Under the pieces are notes generated by a model. That model had not been told where the DNA came from. It worked only from the letters and a program-made list of their open reading frames with translations, and did no database searches. Shown piece by piece: positions 27,824 to 36,186 of a stretch of 64,000 nucleotides of DNA. Where the stretch lies: NCBI RefSeq assembly GCF_000143965.1, contig NC_014365.1, positions 3,065,501 through 3,129,500 of the forward strand. Reading direction: 5' to 3'. The position numbers and the translations under genes were made by a program. Every line of letters begins with the position of its first letter. Positions within the stretch are counted from its first letter, which is position 1. The stretch comes from Desulfarculus baarsii DSM 2075. Its GTDB lineage: Bacteria > Desulfobacterota > Desulfarculia > Desulfarculales > Desulfarculaceae.

Positions 27824-29192
27824 CCGGCCGCAGAACATACATTTCGTGGGTATCGGCGGCATCGGCATGAGCGGCATCGCCGAGGTGCTGATCAACCTGG
27901 GCCAGCGCGTCAGCGGCAGCGACCTGCGCCAATCGGCCATCACCGAGCGCCTGCGCGGCCTGGGGGCCAGGGTCCATCTGGGCCATCACCCCGAGCAGGT
28001 GCGCGGGGCCGATGTGGTGGTGGTCAGTTCGGCGGTGGACAAGGACAACCCCGAGGTGGCCGCGGCCATCGAGTTGCAGATTCCGGTCATCCCCCGTGCC
28101 GAAATGCTGGCCGAGCTGATGCGCCTGAAATACGGCGTGGCCGTGGCCGGGGCCCACGGCAAGACCACCTGCACATCGCTGGTGGCCACGCTCCTGGCCG
28201 CCGGCGGCCTGGATCCCACGGTGGTGGTGGGCGGAAAGCTGGGGGCGCTGGGCACCAACGCCGTGTTGGGCCGGGGCGAATTTCTGGTGGCCGAGGCCGA
28301 CGAAAGCGACGGCTCGTTCAACCGCCTGAGCCCGGTGGTGGTGGTGGTCACCAACATCGACCGCGAGCACATGGATCACTACGGCTCCGACCAGGCCCTG
28401 GACGAGGCCTTTGTCGAGTTCATGAACAAGGTGCCTTTTTATGGCGCGGCGATCATCTGCCTGGACGATCCGCGCGTGGCCGCCCTGATCCCCAGGGTGC
28501 GCAAGCGCGTCATCACCTATGGCCAGAGCGGCCAGGCCGATTTCGAGGCCCGCGAGGTCAGCCATCAGGGCATGCGCACCAGCTTCAGCCTGTTCGCCCA
28601 GGGCCAAAACCTGGGCCGAGTCCAGGTTCCTCTGCCCGGCCGGCACAACGTGCTAAACACCCTGGCCGCCCTGGCCGTGGCCAAGGAGTTGGGCGTGGCC
28701 ATGCCCGTGGCCATGAGCGCCTGCGCCGGCTTTGGCGGAGTGGGCCGACGCATGGAGCAAAAGGGCCAAAGCGCCGCCGGCGCGCTGGTGGTCGACGACT
28801 ACGCCCACCACCCCACCGAGATCCGCGCCACCTTGCAGGCGGCCCGCGACTGCTGGCCCGACAAGCGGCTGGTGGTCTGCTTCCAGCCCCATCGCTACAG
28901 CCGCACCCGCGATCTGTTCGAGGAGTTCGCCACCGCCTTTTACGTGGCCGACGAGCTTTTGCTTTTGGACATTTACGCGGCCAGCGAGAAAAAAGACCCG
29001 GCCGTCAGCGCCGAAAAGCTGGCCGAGGCCATCCGCGCCCACGGCCACCGGCGGGTGGAGTACGTGGGCGGCCAGGAGGCGGCCCGCGAGCGCTTGGAAA
29101 AAATGCTGGGCCCGGACGACGTGTTTTTCACCATGGGCGCCGGCGACGTCTGGAAGCTGGGGGCGGAGCTGACCAAGGAGGGCGGACGCTGA
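27816..29192 (+). CDS. murC: UDP-N-acetylmuramate:L-alanine ligase MurC
   Basis: A 458-residue Mur ligase that starts the stem peptide. 'IHFVGIGGIGMSGIAE' opens the UDP-binding domain, 'GAHGKTTCTSLVA' (around residue 112) is the P-loop, 'EADESDGSF' and 'NIDREHMDHYG' line the active site, and 'DDYAHHPTEIRATL' with 'FQPHRYSRTRDL' lie in the C-terminal domain. The start overlaps murG by 8 nt and the stop overlaps murB by 1 nt. Confidence 0.97.
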   Translation: MYNRPQNIHFVGIGGIGMSGIAEVLINLGQRVSGSDLRQSAITERLRGLGARVHLGHHPEQVRGADVVVVSSAVDKDNPEVAAAIELQIPVIPRAEMLAELMRLKYGVAVAGAHGKTTCTSLVATLLAAGGLDPTVVVGGKLGALGTNAVLGRGEFLVAEADESDGSFNRLSPVVVVVTNIDREHMDHYGSDQALDEAFVEFMNKVPFYGAAIICLDDPRVAALIPRVRKRVITYGQSGQADFEAREVSHQGMRTSFSLFAQGQNLGRVQVPLPGRHNVLNTLAALAVAKELGVAMPVAMSACAGFGGVGRRMEQKGQSAAGALVVDDYAHHPTEIRATLQAARDCWPDKRLVVCFQPHRYSRTRDLFEEFATAFYVADELLLLDIYAASEKKDPAVSAEKLAEAIRAHGHRRVEYVGGQEAARERLEKMLGPDDVFFTMGAGDVWKLGAELTKEGGR

Positions 29193-30091
29193 TGGAGGCC
29201 CTGCGCCGCGAGATCGCCCGTCGCCTGGGCCGCCGGGCCCTGTTCGGCGAGCCGATGAGCCGCCACACCACCTGGGGCGTGGGCGGGCCGGCCTGGTGCT
29301 TCTGTCGGGTGGATAGCGCGGCCGAACTGGCCTGGCTGATCCAGATGGCCGCCCAAGCCGGCGCGCCGTTGAAGATCGTCGGCCGGGGCTCCAACCTGCT
29401 GGTCGCCGACGCCGGCTTCGCCGGGCTGATCGTCTTGCTGCGCGGCGATTTGGCCCGCATCCAGTTCGGGGCGACGGCCATGGTCTGCGGCGGCGGGGCC
29501 TCGCTGGCCAAGGCCGTGCGCCGGGCCGGCGAACGGGGCCTGGCCGGCCTGGAGTGGGCCGTGGGCATTCCGGCCACGGTGGGCGGGGCCCTGGCCGGCA
29601 ACGCCGGGGCGGCCGGCGGGGAGATGATGACCCTGTGCCGACGCATGACCCTGCTGTTGCCCAGCGGCGACCTGCGCCACATGGCCGCCGCCGAATTGGC
29701 CTGGGGCTATCGCCGCACCGACCTACCGGCCGGCGCGGTGATCCTGGAGGCCCAGTTGGCCCTGCGACCCGAGGCGGCCTCGGCCGTGCTGGCCCGGCGC
29801 GAACAACACCTGCGGCGGCGCAAGGCCAGCCAGCCCATGAGCGCCCGCACCGCCGGCAGCGTGTTCAAAAATCCGGCCGGCGATTTCGCCGGGCGTTTGA
29901 TCGAAACCGCCGGGCTCAAGGGCCGGCGCGTGGGTCGGGCCATGGTCAGCCAGGTCCACGCCAATTTCATCGAAAACATCGGCGGAGCCACGGCGGCCCA
30001 GATCGCCGAGCTGATGGAGCTGGTGCGCGAAGGCGTTGGGCGGGCCCACGGCGTGCGCCTGGAGCCCGAAGTGGAGCGAGTCGGTGATTAG
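29192..30091 (+). CDS. murB: UDP-N-acetylenolpyruvoylglucosamine reductase MurB
   Basis: A 299-residue FAD enzyme reducing UDP-GlcNAc-enolpyruvate to UDP-MurNAc with NADPH. 'HTTWGVGGPAWCF' and 'VGRGSNLLVADAGFAGLIV' bind FAD. 'GLEWAVGIPATVGGALAGNAGAAGGEM' split at the glycine turn, 'GSVFKNPAGDFAGRLIE' with the active-site Ser, and 'VHANFIENIGGATA' are all present. The sequence has the shorter type II layout. It overlaps murC by 1 nt and ftsQ by 8 nt. Confidence 0.96.
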   Translation: MEALRREIARRLGRRALFGEPMSRHTTWGVGGPAWCFCRVDSAAELAWLIQMAAQAGAPLKIVGRGSNLLVADAGFAGLIVLLRGDLARIQFGATAMVCGGGASLAKAVRRAGERGLAGLEWAVGIPATVGGALAGNAGAAGGEMMTLCRRMTLLLPSGDLRHMAAAELAWGYRRTDLPAGAVILEAQLALRPEAASAVLARREQHLRRRKASQPMSARTAGSVFKNPAGDFAGRLIETAGLKGRRVGRAMVSQVHANFIENIGGATAAQIAELMELVREGVGRAHGVRLEPEVERVGD

Positions 30092-30980
30092 GCAACGACG
30101 CGGCAACGGGCGCAAAAGCGCGGCCAGCCCGACCATGGGCCGCAGCGTCGGCGCGCGCCTGCGCGATCAGCACGTCAACCGCGGGCCCAAGCGACGGCGG
30201 CAAGCCGCTGAAGTGCTGGGCGGCATCGCCTGGCTGGCGGCGACGTTGATCAAAAAGGCCCTGGTCGTGGCCCTGATCAGCGTGATTCTGCTGGGCGGCT
30301 GGGCCGTGGCCTCGACCAGCAAGGCCTTTGCCGTGCGCCGGGCCGTGGTCGAGGGCAACGCCCACCTCAGCAGCCTGGACGTGCTGCGCGCCGCCGGCGT
30401 GGGCGCCCACAGCAACCTGTTGGCCCTCAACGTGGAGCGCATCGCCCAGCGGGTGGCCCAACTGCCCTGGATCAACGACGTCGGCGTGGCGCGGCGGCCG
30501 CCGCACACGGTGCGCATCCGCATCGAGGAGCGCCGGCCCCATCTGCTGGCCCTGGCCGGCGGGCACATCTACTGCCTGGACCAGCGCATGCGCCCCTTCG
30601 CCGCCCTGGACGGCCAGAAGCCCATCGACCTGCCGGTGCTCACCGGCCTGAACAAGGCCGACATCCTCGAGCCCGACGCCGACGTGGAAAAGTTGATCGC
30701 CGCGGCCCGTCAGGTGTTGCTGCTGCTGCCGGCCGAGGGCCTGCCGGGGCGCAAGAGGCTTTCGGAAATAAACATCGACCGCATCTGGGGGTTGAGCCTG
30801 GTCTTCGACGGCTTCACGCCCACGGTGCGGCTGGGCTTCGACAACTTCGGCCCCAAGCTGCGGCGCCTGGTCGGCGTCGGCGCCGACCTGGAGCGGCGCG
30901 GCGAACTGGAGCGCGCCACACTCATCGACCTGGACCACGATTATCGCGTGGTGGTGCGGCTAGCGCGGGAGGCGGCATGA
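30084..30980 (+). CDS. ftsQ: cell division protein FtsQ
   Basis: A 298-residue bitopic membrane protein of the FtsQLB complex. A basic cytoplasmic N terminus (about 60 residues) precedes a transmembrane helix ('ALVVALISVILLGGWAVA'). Then come the POTRA domain ('FAVRRAVVEGNAHLSSLDVLRAAGV') and the FtsQ domain with 'LPWINDVGVARRPPHTVRIRIEERRP'. GTG 30084 was chosen because GGAG lies 8 nt upstream and only 8 nt overlap murB. There is no ddl gene between murB and ftsQ, where many species have one. Confidence 0.92.
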   Translation: MIRQRRGNGRKSAASPTMGRSVGARLRDQHVNRGPKRRRQAAEVLGGIAWLAATLIKKALVVALISVILLGGWAVASTSKAFAVRRAVVEGNAHLSSLDVLRAAGVGAHSNLLALNVERIAQRVAQLPWINDVGVARRPPHTVRIRIEERRPHLLALAGGHIYCLDQRMRPFAALDGQKPIDLPVLTGLNKADILEPDADVEKLIAAARQVLLLLPAEGLPGRKRLSEINIDRIWGLSLVFDGFTPTVRLGFDNFGPKLRRLVGVGADLERRGELERATLIDLDHDYRVVVRLAREAA

Positions 30981-32203
30981 GCAACAAGGGTGACATCATC
31001 GTCGGGCTGGACATCGGCACCACCAAGATCTGCGCGGTGGTGGGCATGATCAAGGACAAGAGCGTGGAGATCCTGGGCATGGGCAGCCACCCGTCCGAGG
31101 GCCTGCGCAAGGGCGTGGTCGTCAACATCGAAGCCACGGTGGAAAGCATCAAAAAGGCCGTGGCCGAGGCCGAGCTGATGTCTAGCTGCGAGGTCACCAG
31201 CGTCATCACCGGCATCGCCGGCGGCCACATCAAGGGCTTCAGCTCCCACGGCGTGCTGGCCGTGCGCGGCCGCGAGGTCACGGCCAAGGACAAAGAGCGC
31301 GTCGTCGACGCGGCCCGGGCCGTGGCCATCCCCACCGACCGCGAGGTGATCCACATCCTGCCCCAGGAGTTCATCCTCGACGGGCAAAAGGGCATCCAAG
31401 ACCCGGTGGGCATGAGCGGCGTGCGCCTGGAGGCCAAGGTGCACATGGTCACCGGCGCGGTGGCCAGCGCCCACAACCTGATCAAGTGCTGCAACCAGGC
31501 CGGCCTGGACGTGGCCGACATCGTCTTGCAGTCGCTGGCCAGCGCCGAGGCGGTGCTGACCGCCGAGGAGATGAGCCTGGGCGCGGCCCTGGTGGATTTT
31601 GGCGGCGGCACCACCGACCTGGCCATCTTCGGCAACGACGCCATCAAGCACACCGCCGGACTGGCCCTGGGCGGCATCAACCTGACCACCGACCTGGCCG
31701 TGGGCCTGCGCACGCCCATGGCCGAAGCCGAAAAGCTCAAGACCGCCTTTGGCTGCGCCATGGTCGGCCTGGCCGGCAAGGACGAAATGATCAACGTGCC
31801 GGGCGTGGGCGGCCGCCAACCGCGCAAGGCCCAGCGGCGCATCCTGGGCGAGATCCTCGAGCCCAGGGTCGAGGAGCTGCTGACCCTGCTGCAGATGGAG
31901 ATCGAGCGGTCGGGCTTCAAGAATCAGATCGCCGGCGGCGTGGTGCTCACCGGCGGTTCGGCCCAGCTCGACGGCCTGGTCGAGATGAGCGAACAAGTCT
32001 TCAACATGCCCGCGCGCATGGGCAGCCCAGCCGGCGTGCTGGGCCTGGCCGACGTGGTCAGCAACCCCAAGTACTCCACCGCCGTGGGCCTGGTGCTCTA
32101 CGGCGCGCGCAACAAGAACGAGGAAAAATTCCGCATCCGCGACGCCAATATCTTCAACCGGATAACCGGCCGCATGCGGAGATGGTTCAATAAGATAATG
32201 TAA
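30977..32203 (+). CDS. ftsA: cell division protein FtsA
   Basis: A 408-residue actin-like ATPase tethering FtsZ to the membrane. '[16 protein letters not shown]' is phosphate loop 1, followed by the 1C domain, '[17 protein letters not shown]' (phosphate 2) and '[15 protein letters not shown]' (adenosine motif). The C-terminal '[15 protein letters not shown]' is the amphipathic membrane-targeting helix. It overlaps ftsQ by 4 nt (ATGA) and is followed by ftsZ after 26 nt. Confidence 0.97.
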   Translation: MSNKGDIIVGLDIGTTKICAVVGMIKDKSVEILGMGSHPSEGLRKGVVVNIEATVESIKKAVAEAELMSSCEVTSVITGIAGGHIKGFSSHGVLAVRGREVTAKDKERVVDAARAVAIPTDREVIHILPQEFILDGQKGIQDPVGMSGVRLEAKVHMVTGAVASAHNLIKCCNQAGLDVADIVLQSLASAEAVLTAEEMSLGAALVDFGGGTTDLAIFGNDAIKHTAGLALGGINLTTDLAVGLRTPMAEAEKLKTAFGCAMVGLAGKDEMINVPGVGGRQPRKAQRRILGEILEPRVEELLTLLQMEIERSGFKNQIAGGVVLTGGSAQLDGLVEMSEQVFNMPARMGSPAGVLGLADVVSNPKYSTAVGLVLYGARNKNEEKFRIRDANIFNRITGRMRRWFNKIM

Positions 32204-32229
32204 CTTCGCCTTTTCCCCGGGAGGTTGAA

Positions 32230-33408
32230 ATGACTATGGAAATCGAAATGGTCGAGAGCTTGAACGCCGGCGCTAAACTGCGGGTGGTGGGCATCGGCGG
32301 CGGCGGCGGCAACGCCCTCAACAACATGATCGAGGCCGGCCTGGCCGGGGTGGAGTTCATCTCCGCCAACACCGACCTCCAGGCCCTGGAAAAAAGCCGG
32401 GCCAGGGTCCACCTGCAGATCGGCCGCAACCTGACCCGCGGCCTGGGCGCCGGCGCCGATCCCGAAGTGGGCCGCCAAGCCGCCCTGGAAGACCGCGACA
32501 AAATCAAGGAAATGCTCTCCGGCAGCGACATGGTCTTCGTCACCGCCGGCCTGGGCGGCGGCACCGGCACCGGCGCGGCCCCGGTGGTGGCCGAGGTGGC
32601 CAAGGAGCTGGGCGCGCTGACGGTGGCCATCGTCACCAAGCCCTTCGACTTCGAGGGCAAAAAGCGCATGATCCAGGCCGACGAGGGCATTGAGGAGCTC
32701 AAAAGGGTCGTCGACACGCTGATCGTCATCCCCAACACGCGTCTGCGCAGCCTGGCCCCCAAAAACGCCCGCTTCGCCGAGATGCTCAAAAAGGCCGACG
32801 AGGTGCTGCTCTACGCCGTGCGCGGCATCAGCGACCTGATCATGACCCCCGGCCTGATCAACCTGGACTTCGCCGACGTGCGCACGATCATGTCCGAGAT
32901 GGGCGTGGCCCTGATGGGCACCGGCGAGGCCAGCGGCGACGATAGGGCCATGCAGGCGGCCAACCGCGCCATCAACAACCCCCTGCTGGAGGACATCACC
33001 ATCGACGGCGCGCGGGGAGTGTTGGTCAACATCACCGCCTCCAGCGACATCACCATCGACGAGGTCAGCGAGGCCAGCCAGTTCATCCAAGAGGCCGCCC
33101 ACGACGAGGCCAACATCATCTGGGGCACGGTCATCGACGACACCATGGGCGACCGCATGCGCGTGACCGTCATCGCCACCGGCATCGGCGACAGCGCCAC
33201 CCGCGTCAACGCCGAGCCCATGCGCCTGGCCGCGGCCGTGGGCGGCGACACCGACCCCACCGAGATCGGCGAATTCAACGTGCCGCGCTACGTGCGCACC
33301 ACCCAGGCCCGCCAGGCCCAGGGCGTCGGCCGCGCCGACCGTGGCAACCCCATGCGCGACGTCTCCGACCTGGACGTGCCCACGTTCCTGCGGCGTCAAG
33401 CCGACTGA
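32230..33408 (+). CDS. ftsZ: cell division protein FtsZ
   Basis: A 392-residue tubulin-like GTPase forming the Z ring. The T1 loop '[16 protein letters not shown]', the tubulin signature '[12 protein letters not shown]' (around residues 109-115), and the T7 synergy loop '[11 protein letters not shown]' are intact. After a variable linker the conserved C-terminal peptide '[12 protein letters not shown]' binds FtsA. GGAGG precedes ATG 32230. It is the last gene of the cluster. Confidence 0.98.
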   Translation: MTMEIEMVESLNAGAKLRVVGIGGGGGNALNNMIEAGLAGVEFISANTDLQALEKSRARVHLQIGRNLTRGLGAGADPEVGRQAALEDRDKIKEMLSGSDMVFVTAGLGGGTGTGAAPVVAEVAKELGALTVAIVTKPFDFEGKKRMIQADEGIEELKRVVDTLIVIPNTRLRSLAPKNARFAEMLKKADEVLLYAVRGISDLIMTPGLINLDFADVRTIMSEMGVALMGTGEASGDDRAMQAANRAINNPLLEDITIDGARGVLVNITASSDITIDEVSEASQFIQEAAHDEANIIWGTVIDDTMGDRMRVTVIATGIGDSATRVNAEPMRLAAAVGGDTDPTEIGEFNVPRYVRTTQARQAQGVGRADRGNPMRDVSDLDVPTFLRRQAD

Positions 33409-33474
33409 CAAGAGCACAAGGCGGCGCGGACCGGCCAAATCCCGGGCCGCGACCATCCAAGCCTTTGCTGCAAC

Positions 33475-33540
33475 GGGCCAGGCGCTACCGGGGATGCGCC
33501 TGGCCCATCATCGATCCCCGGCGCGGGCTTTGTTTTTTTG
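33475..33540 (+). terminator. terminator region after ftsZ
   Basis: A perfect 11-bp stem GGGCCAGGCGC/GCGCCTGGCCC (33475-33485 with 33496-33506) is followed by a second small CCCG/CGGG hairpin. A TTTGTTTTTTT run ends at 33539. Confidence 0.6.
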
Positions 33541-33565
33541 CGCGACAGGCGCGGCGGCCGCCGCG

Positions 33566-34381
33566 TCAGCGTGGAAAGACGGCCAGGGCCACCGGCAGGG
33601 CCTGGCGTGGCCAGGGCAGATCGGGCGTGGAGCTGGGCCCGCCGTATTGCTGGTAGCGGAAATCGCCGACCTTGACGTCGATCTGCGATTCGCCGCCGCC
33701 GTCCATGAGCATCACCTCGCGCAGGTCAAGCCCGGCCCCGGCCAGAAACTGGGCCAACTCCCACAGCGTATGGGCCCCCTCGGTGACGATGACCAGGATG
33801 CGCCCCCGCGCATCGGCGGCCACGGCCGTGCGGTGGGCCACCCGTGGCGAACGCCGCACGCGAATCTGCCCGAAACGGTCCAAAAGCATCAGCGACTGGG
33901 CGGCTTGGCGATAGGGGTTGGCCCTGGGGTCGAAGGCGGTGTAGCGCAGGTCGAGGATGCGGGCCGGCGGCAGGGCCGGGTCGTTGGGCTCGGCCAGGAA
34001 AAGCGCCTCCAGGTGGCCGACCATGCGGCCCAGAATCTGGCCGTCCTGGGCCAAAAAACCCAGATACGAATGATCCTCGGCGTATTGCCCGGCGTTGAAC
34101 ACGGCCAAGGCGCCGCTTTGCGCCCGCCACTGGCCGGCGGTCCATTCGTCGTCCTCGTTGGCGGTGGCCAGCACGGTGAAACGATAGCGCTGGGGATCGA
34201 CCCGCAGGATGCTGATCAGATCGCTGCCCACGCGGGCCGCGCCGCCGGCGTCGAGCTTGGCGAATTCCAGCCCCTCGGCCAGGATTTTCCAGCGCGGGGC
34301 CGCCGGCTCCTGGGCCAGGGCCGGCCAGGCCAAGGCCGCGACGATCAGCAAAAGACATGCGCTTTGGGCCAAAAGCTTCAT
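33566..34381 (-). CDS. phosphodiester glycosidase family protein (exported)
   Basis: A 271-residue exported protein. The signal peptide is residues 1-24 ('MKLLAQSACLLLIVAALAWP' then ALA|QE). The mature part resembles the DUF2233/NAGPA family, named after the human enzyme that uncovers mannose-6-phosphate and shared with bacterial envelope proteins. Supporting stretches are 'AVFNAGQYAEDHSYLGFL', 'RTAVAADARGRILVIVTEGAHTLWELAQFL' split by the strand pair, and 'VMLMDGGGESQI', where D-G-G is the family core. ATG 34381 is chosen because it starts the signal peptide. It converges with ftsZ. Substrate unknown. Confidence 0.7.
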   Translation of the reverse strand: MKLLAQSACLLLIVAALAWPALAQEPAAPRWKILAEGLEFAKLDAGGAARVGSDLISILRVDPQRYRFTVLATANEDDEWTAGQWRAQSGALAVFNAGQYAEDHSYLGFLAQDGQILGRMVGHLEALFLAEPNDPALPPARILDLRYTAFDPRANPYRQAAQSLMLLDRFGQIRVRRSPRVAHRTAVAADARGRILVIVTEGAHTLWELAQFLAGAGLDLREVMLMDGGGESQIDVKVGDFRYQQYGGPSSTPDLPWPRQALPVALAVFPR

Positions 34382-34475
34382 GCCGACATGGTAGCCCGGC
34401 CTGGCGCTCTTGGCAACAGGCCGGGGCAAAATCAGCCGTCCCGGCCTGGCTGAAGGGACGGGCGGCAAGACGGGG

Positions 34476-34757
34476 TCAGGCGGTGGCGAAACGGGCGGGT
34501 CGGGCCTGGGGCTCGATGGCGGCCATGGCCAGAACCTGCTCCATCAAGCCGCGGGCCTCGGCGTAGGACATCTCGAACATGGCCTCGAAAAAGGCCCGGC
34601 CACGGCCTTCGGGGGCCAGGCGCTGGCGAAGATCGTCGCGCAGGCGGCCGAAGTTCTCGGGCGTCCACAGGGCGTCGGGGTCGGGCGCGTGCATCGAAGC
34701 CGAGGCCATTTCCTCGAAGATAACCTTGGTCAATCCATTTATGGCGTGAGCTTCCAT
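34476..34757 (-). CDS. hypothetical small acidic protein
   Basis: A 93-residue protein I do not recognise. It is predicted to be helical, without signal peptide or membrane segment. Notable stretches are 'LTKVIFEEMASASMHAPDPDALW' around residues 9-31 and 'FFEAMFEMSYAEARGLMEQVLAM' near the C terminus. AAGGAG precedes the ATG. A TTGACC-N2-GGTCAA palindrome lies 20 bp upstream, so it may respond to an HcpR-type regulator. It is read on its own, in the same direction as the glycosidase-like gene 94 bp downstream. Confidence 0.6.
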   Translation of the reverse strand: MEAHAINGLTKVIFEEMASASMHAPDPDALWTPENFGRLRDDLRQRLAPEGRGRAFFEAMFEMSYAEARGLMEQVLAMAAIEPQARPARFATA

Positions 34758-34777
34758 CGCGGGCTCCTTGGTTTTCG

Positions 34778-34791
34778 TTGACCTGGGTCAA
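34778..34791. promoter_or_regulatory. HcpR-like palindrome TTGACC-TG-GGTCAA
   Basis: A perfect 6+6 inverted repeat with a 2-bp centre lies 20 bp upstream of the 93-residue gene. From memory, HcpR (a CRP/FNR-family regulator of nitrosative-stress genes in sulfate reducers) recognises this spacing and half-site. No regulator gene is visible nearby. Confidence 0.4.
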
Positions 34792-35046
34792 TGCAAACCA
34801 GGGGCCATCTTTTTGATCACAAAAAACTTATCGTGATAACGGCATATTAGCCCATCAAGTCCGCGCAAGTGGCACAGATGGGCCTAACGCCCCGGCAAAA
34901 AAGAACAGGGCCCGGCGATGGAAAGCATGTGTTTTTTCAGATGGTTGGGAAAATATTGCCCATGACCGGCCGTGACGCCGTCTGCACGCCGCCGTGAAGC
35001 GCGCTGCGCACTAGACGCGGGGCGCATCGTCGAAATCGTGCCACCG

Positions 35047-35292
35047 TCAATCTTTTGGCTGGGGTCGGCGGGTGAAAATGACGCGCAAGGCCTCGGCCGC
35101 TCGCGGATCGCCCAGGCAGGCCGCGCACTGGCCGTCGTCGCTGGCGGCCGGGTCCACCGGCTCCAGGCGCACCTCGAAGCCCAGGAGGCGATATTCGGCC
35201 ACCGCCTCGTCGAGGCGCGGCCCCGCGGCCGTCAGACGCCTTCGCCAACCCTGGGCCGTCAGGCGGGCCGTGGTCGCCGTCGCGCAGTCCAA
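35047..35292 (-). CDS. hypothetical small protein with CxxC motif
   Basis: An 81-residue protein of unknown function. 'RLDEAVAEYRLLGFEVRLEPVD' resembles a glyoxalase- or GNAT-like alpha/beta unit. It is followed by 'GQCAACLGDP', a C-x2-C pair that could bind metal or be redox active, and ends 'RVIFTRRP'. Similar small proteins are, as far as I recall, found beside acetyltransferases in sulfate reducers. It begins with TTG 6 nt after the acetyltransferase stop and so is probably translated from the same mRNA; its ribosome site is weak. Confidence 0.6.
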   Translation of the reverse strand: MDCATATTARLTAQGWRRRLTAAGPRLDEAVAEYRLLGFEVRLEPVDPAASDDGQCAACLGDPRAAEALRVIFTRRPQPKD

Positions 35293-35298
35293 GGCCGT

Positions 35299-35727
35299 TC
35301 AGCCGCTGTTTTTTTGCAGATTGATAAAGGGGCTGCGGTCGAAACCCAGGTTCTTGAAAAAGGCCAGCAGATCGCCGCTGTCCCAGCGCACGGCCGTGCA
35401 GACGTCGGCCACGCCGGCCGCCGCGAAGTGCTCCAGCGCCTGGCCCACCAGGGCGCTGCCCACGCCGCCGCCCATGTGGTCGGGCCGCACGCCGATCACC
35501 TCGATCCAGCCGGTGAGTTCGGCCCCGAAACCGCCGGCCTTGACCTCGACCAGGATGAAGCCCAGCACCAGGCCGTCGTCCTCGGCCACGAAAGCCGAAC
35601 GCTCCGCGCCGCCCACGTGGTTGGCCAGCATGCGCCGCCAGGCCTCGCCCGGCTCGCGACGCAGAATCTGCCGTTGAATCTCGACCACGCCGGCCAAGTC
35701 TTCGTTAGTCATCTGACGCAGCTTCAC
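35299..35727 (-). CDS. GNAT family N-acetyltransferase
   Basis: A 142-residue acetyl-CoA-dependent acetyltransferase. 'VKLRQMTNEDLAGVVEIQ' forms the first strand and helix, and 'WIEVIGVRPDHMGGGVGSALVGQAL' contains the pyrophosphate-binding Q/R-x-x-G-x-G/A loop (here H-M-G-G-G-V-G). 'FFKNLGFDRS' is the C-terminal strand and helix. GTG 35727 was chosen because GGGAAGG lies 5-6 nt upstream and the upstream reading is part of the preceding small gene's region. It follows the DUF2080-like gene by 20 bp. The substrate (protein, amine or antibiotic) is unknown. Confidence 0.85.
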   Translation of the reverse strand: MKLRQMTNEDLAGVVEIQRQILRREPGEAWRRMLANHVGGAERSAFVAEDDGLVLGFILVEVKAGGFGAELTGWIEVIGVRPDHMGGGVGSALVGQALEHFAAAGVADVCTAVRWDSGDLLAFFKNLGFDRSPFINLQKNSG

Positions 35728-35747
35728 GTGAACCTTCCCGCTGGTGT

Positions 35748-35924
35748 TCAGTCGATCCGGATGATCTTGACGTTTTTGCCGATCCACTCCGGCGGCAGAT
35801 AGACCCGCCCCGAGTTGCCGCTGGGCTTGACCGTCTTTTCGATCATCTCCTCGCCATAGACCTCGAACTTGGCCTGCGGTCGCGGCGCGGACGATCCGGC
35901 TGCTGGTTGCTTGTCTTGCGGCAT
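35748..35924 (-). CDS. DUF2080-like small protein ('transposon-encoded' family)
   Basis: A 58-residue ORF, too short for most length cut-offs. After a 19-residue Pro/Ala/Ser N terminus the sequence runs 'FEVYGEEMIEKTVKP' then 'SGNSGRVYLPPEWIGKNVKI'. This matches the short DUF2080 family known mainly from archaeal transposon-associated genes, whose V-K-P-x-G-N-S-x-R-I/V-Y-(V/L)-P core looks like an AbrB/SpoVT swapped-hairpin DNA-binding fold. GGGGGCAG precedes ATG 35924. No transposase or inverted repeats are seen nearby. It is the first gene of a three-gene operon with GNAT and a CxxC protein, so it may be their regulator (inference). Confidence 0.7.
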   Translation of the reverse strand: MPQDKQPAAGSSAPRPQAKFEVYGEEMIEKTVKPSGNSGRVYLPPEWIGKNVKIIRID

Positions 35925-36039
35925 CTGCCCCCTGCCCCCTTGGCGTTGGTTGTTTCGGGCCCGGCTGATTGGCGGCGCCTGTTCCTTATTTATCAGAAAT
36001 CGTCGCGCCGCGCCGCTTTGCCGTGTCCGGGCCGCTTCT

Positions 36040-36067
36040 TGGCTATAATATAACTATTATATAGCCA
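36040..36067. promoter_or_regulatory. AT-rich inverted repeat between divergent operons
   Basis: TGGCTATA (36040-36047), 12 bp, TATAGCCA (36060-36067). Each arm carries an exact TATAAT, on the plus strand at 36044-36049 and on the minus strand at 36061-36056. It lies ~120-140 bp from the starts of the divergent ParB-domain and DUF2080-like genes and could hold both -10 elements and a shared operator. Confidence 0.45.
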
Positions 36068-36186
36068 GCAACCGTCACCCCGTCCACCGCCGATCCAAGT
36101 CACTTGCGCAATCGCCACGAGCTTACTAAGATTGCCCTCGTCAAGGCAAGCCCCGGACATGACCTCCCCCCAAACGGCGAGGCGGC

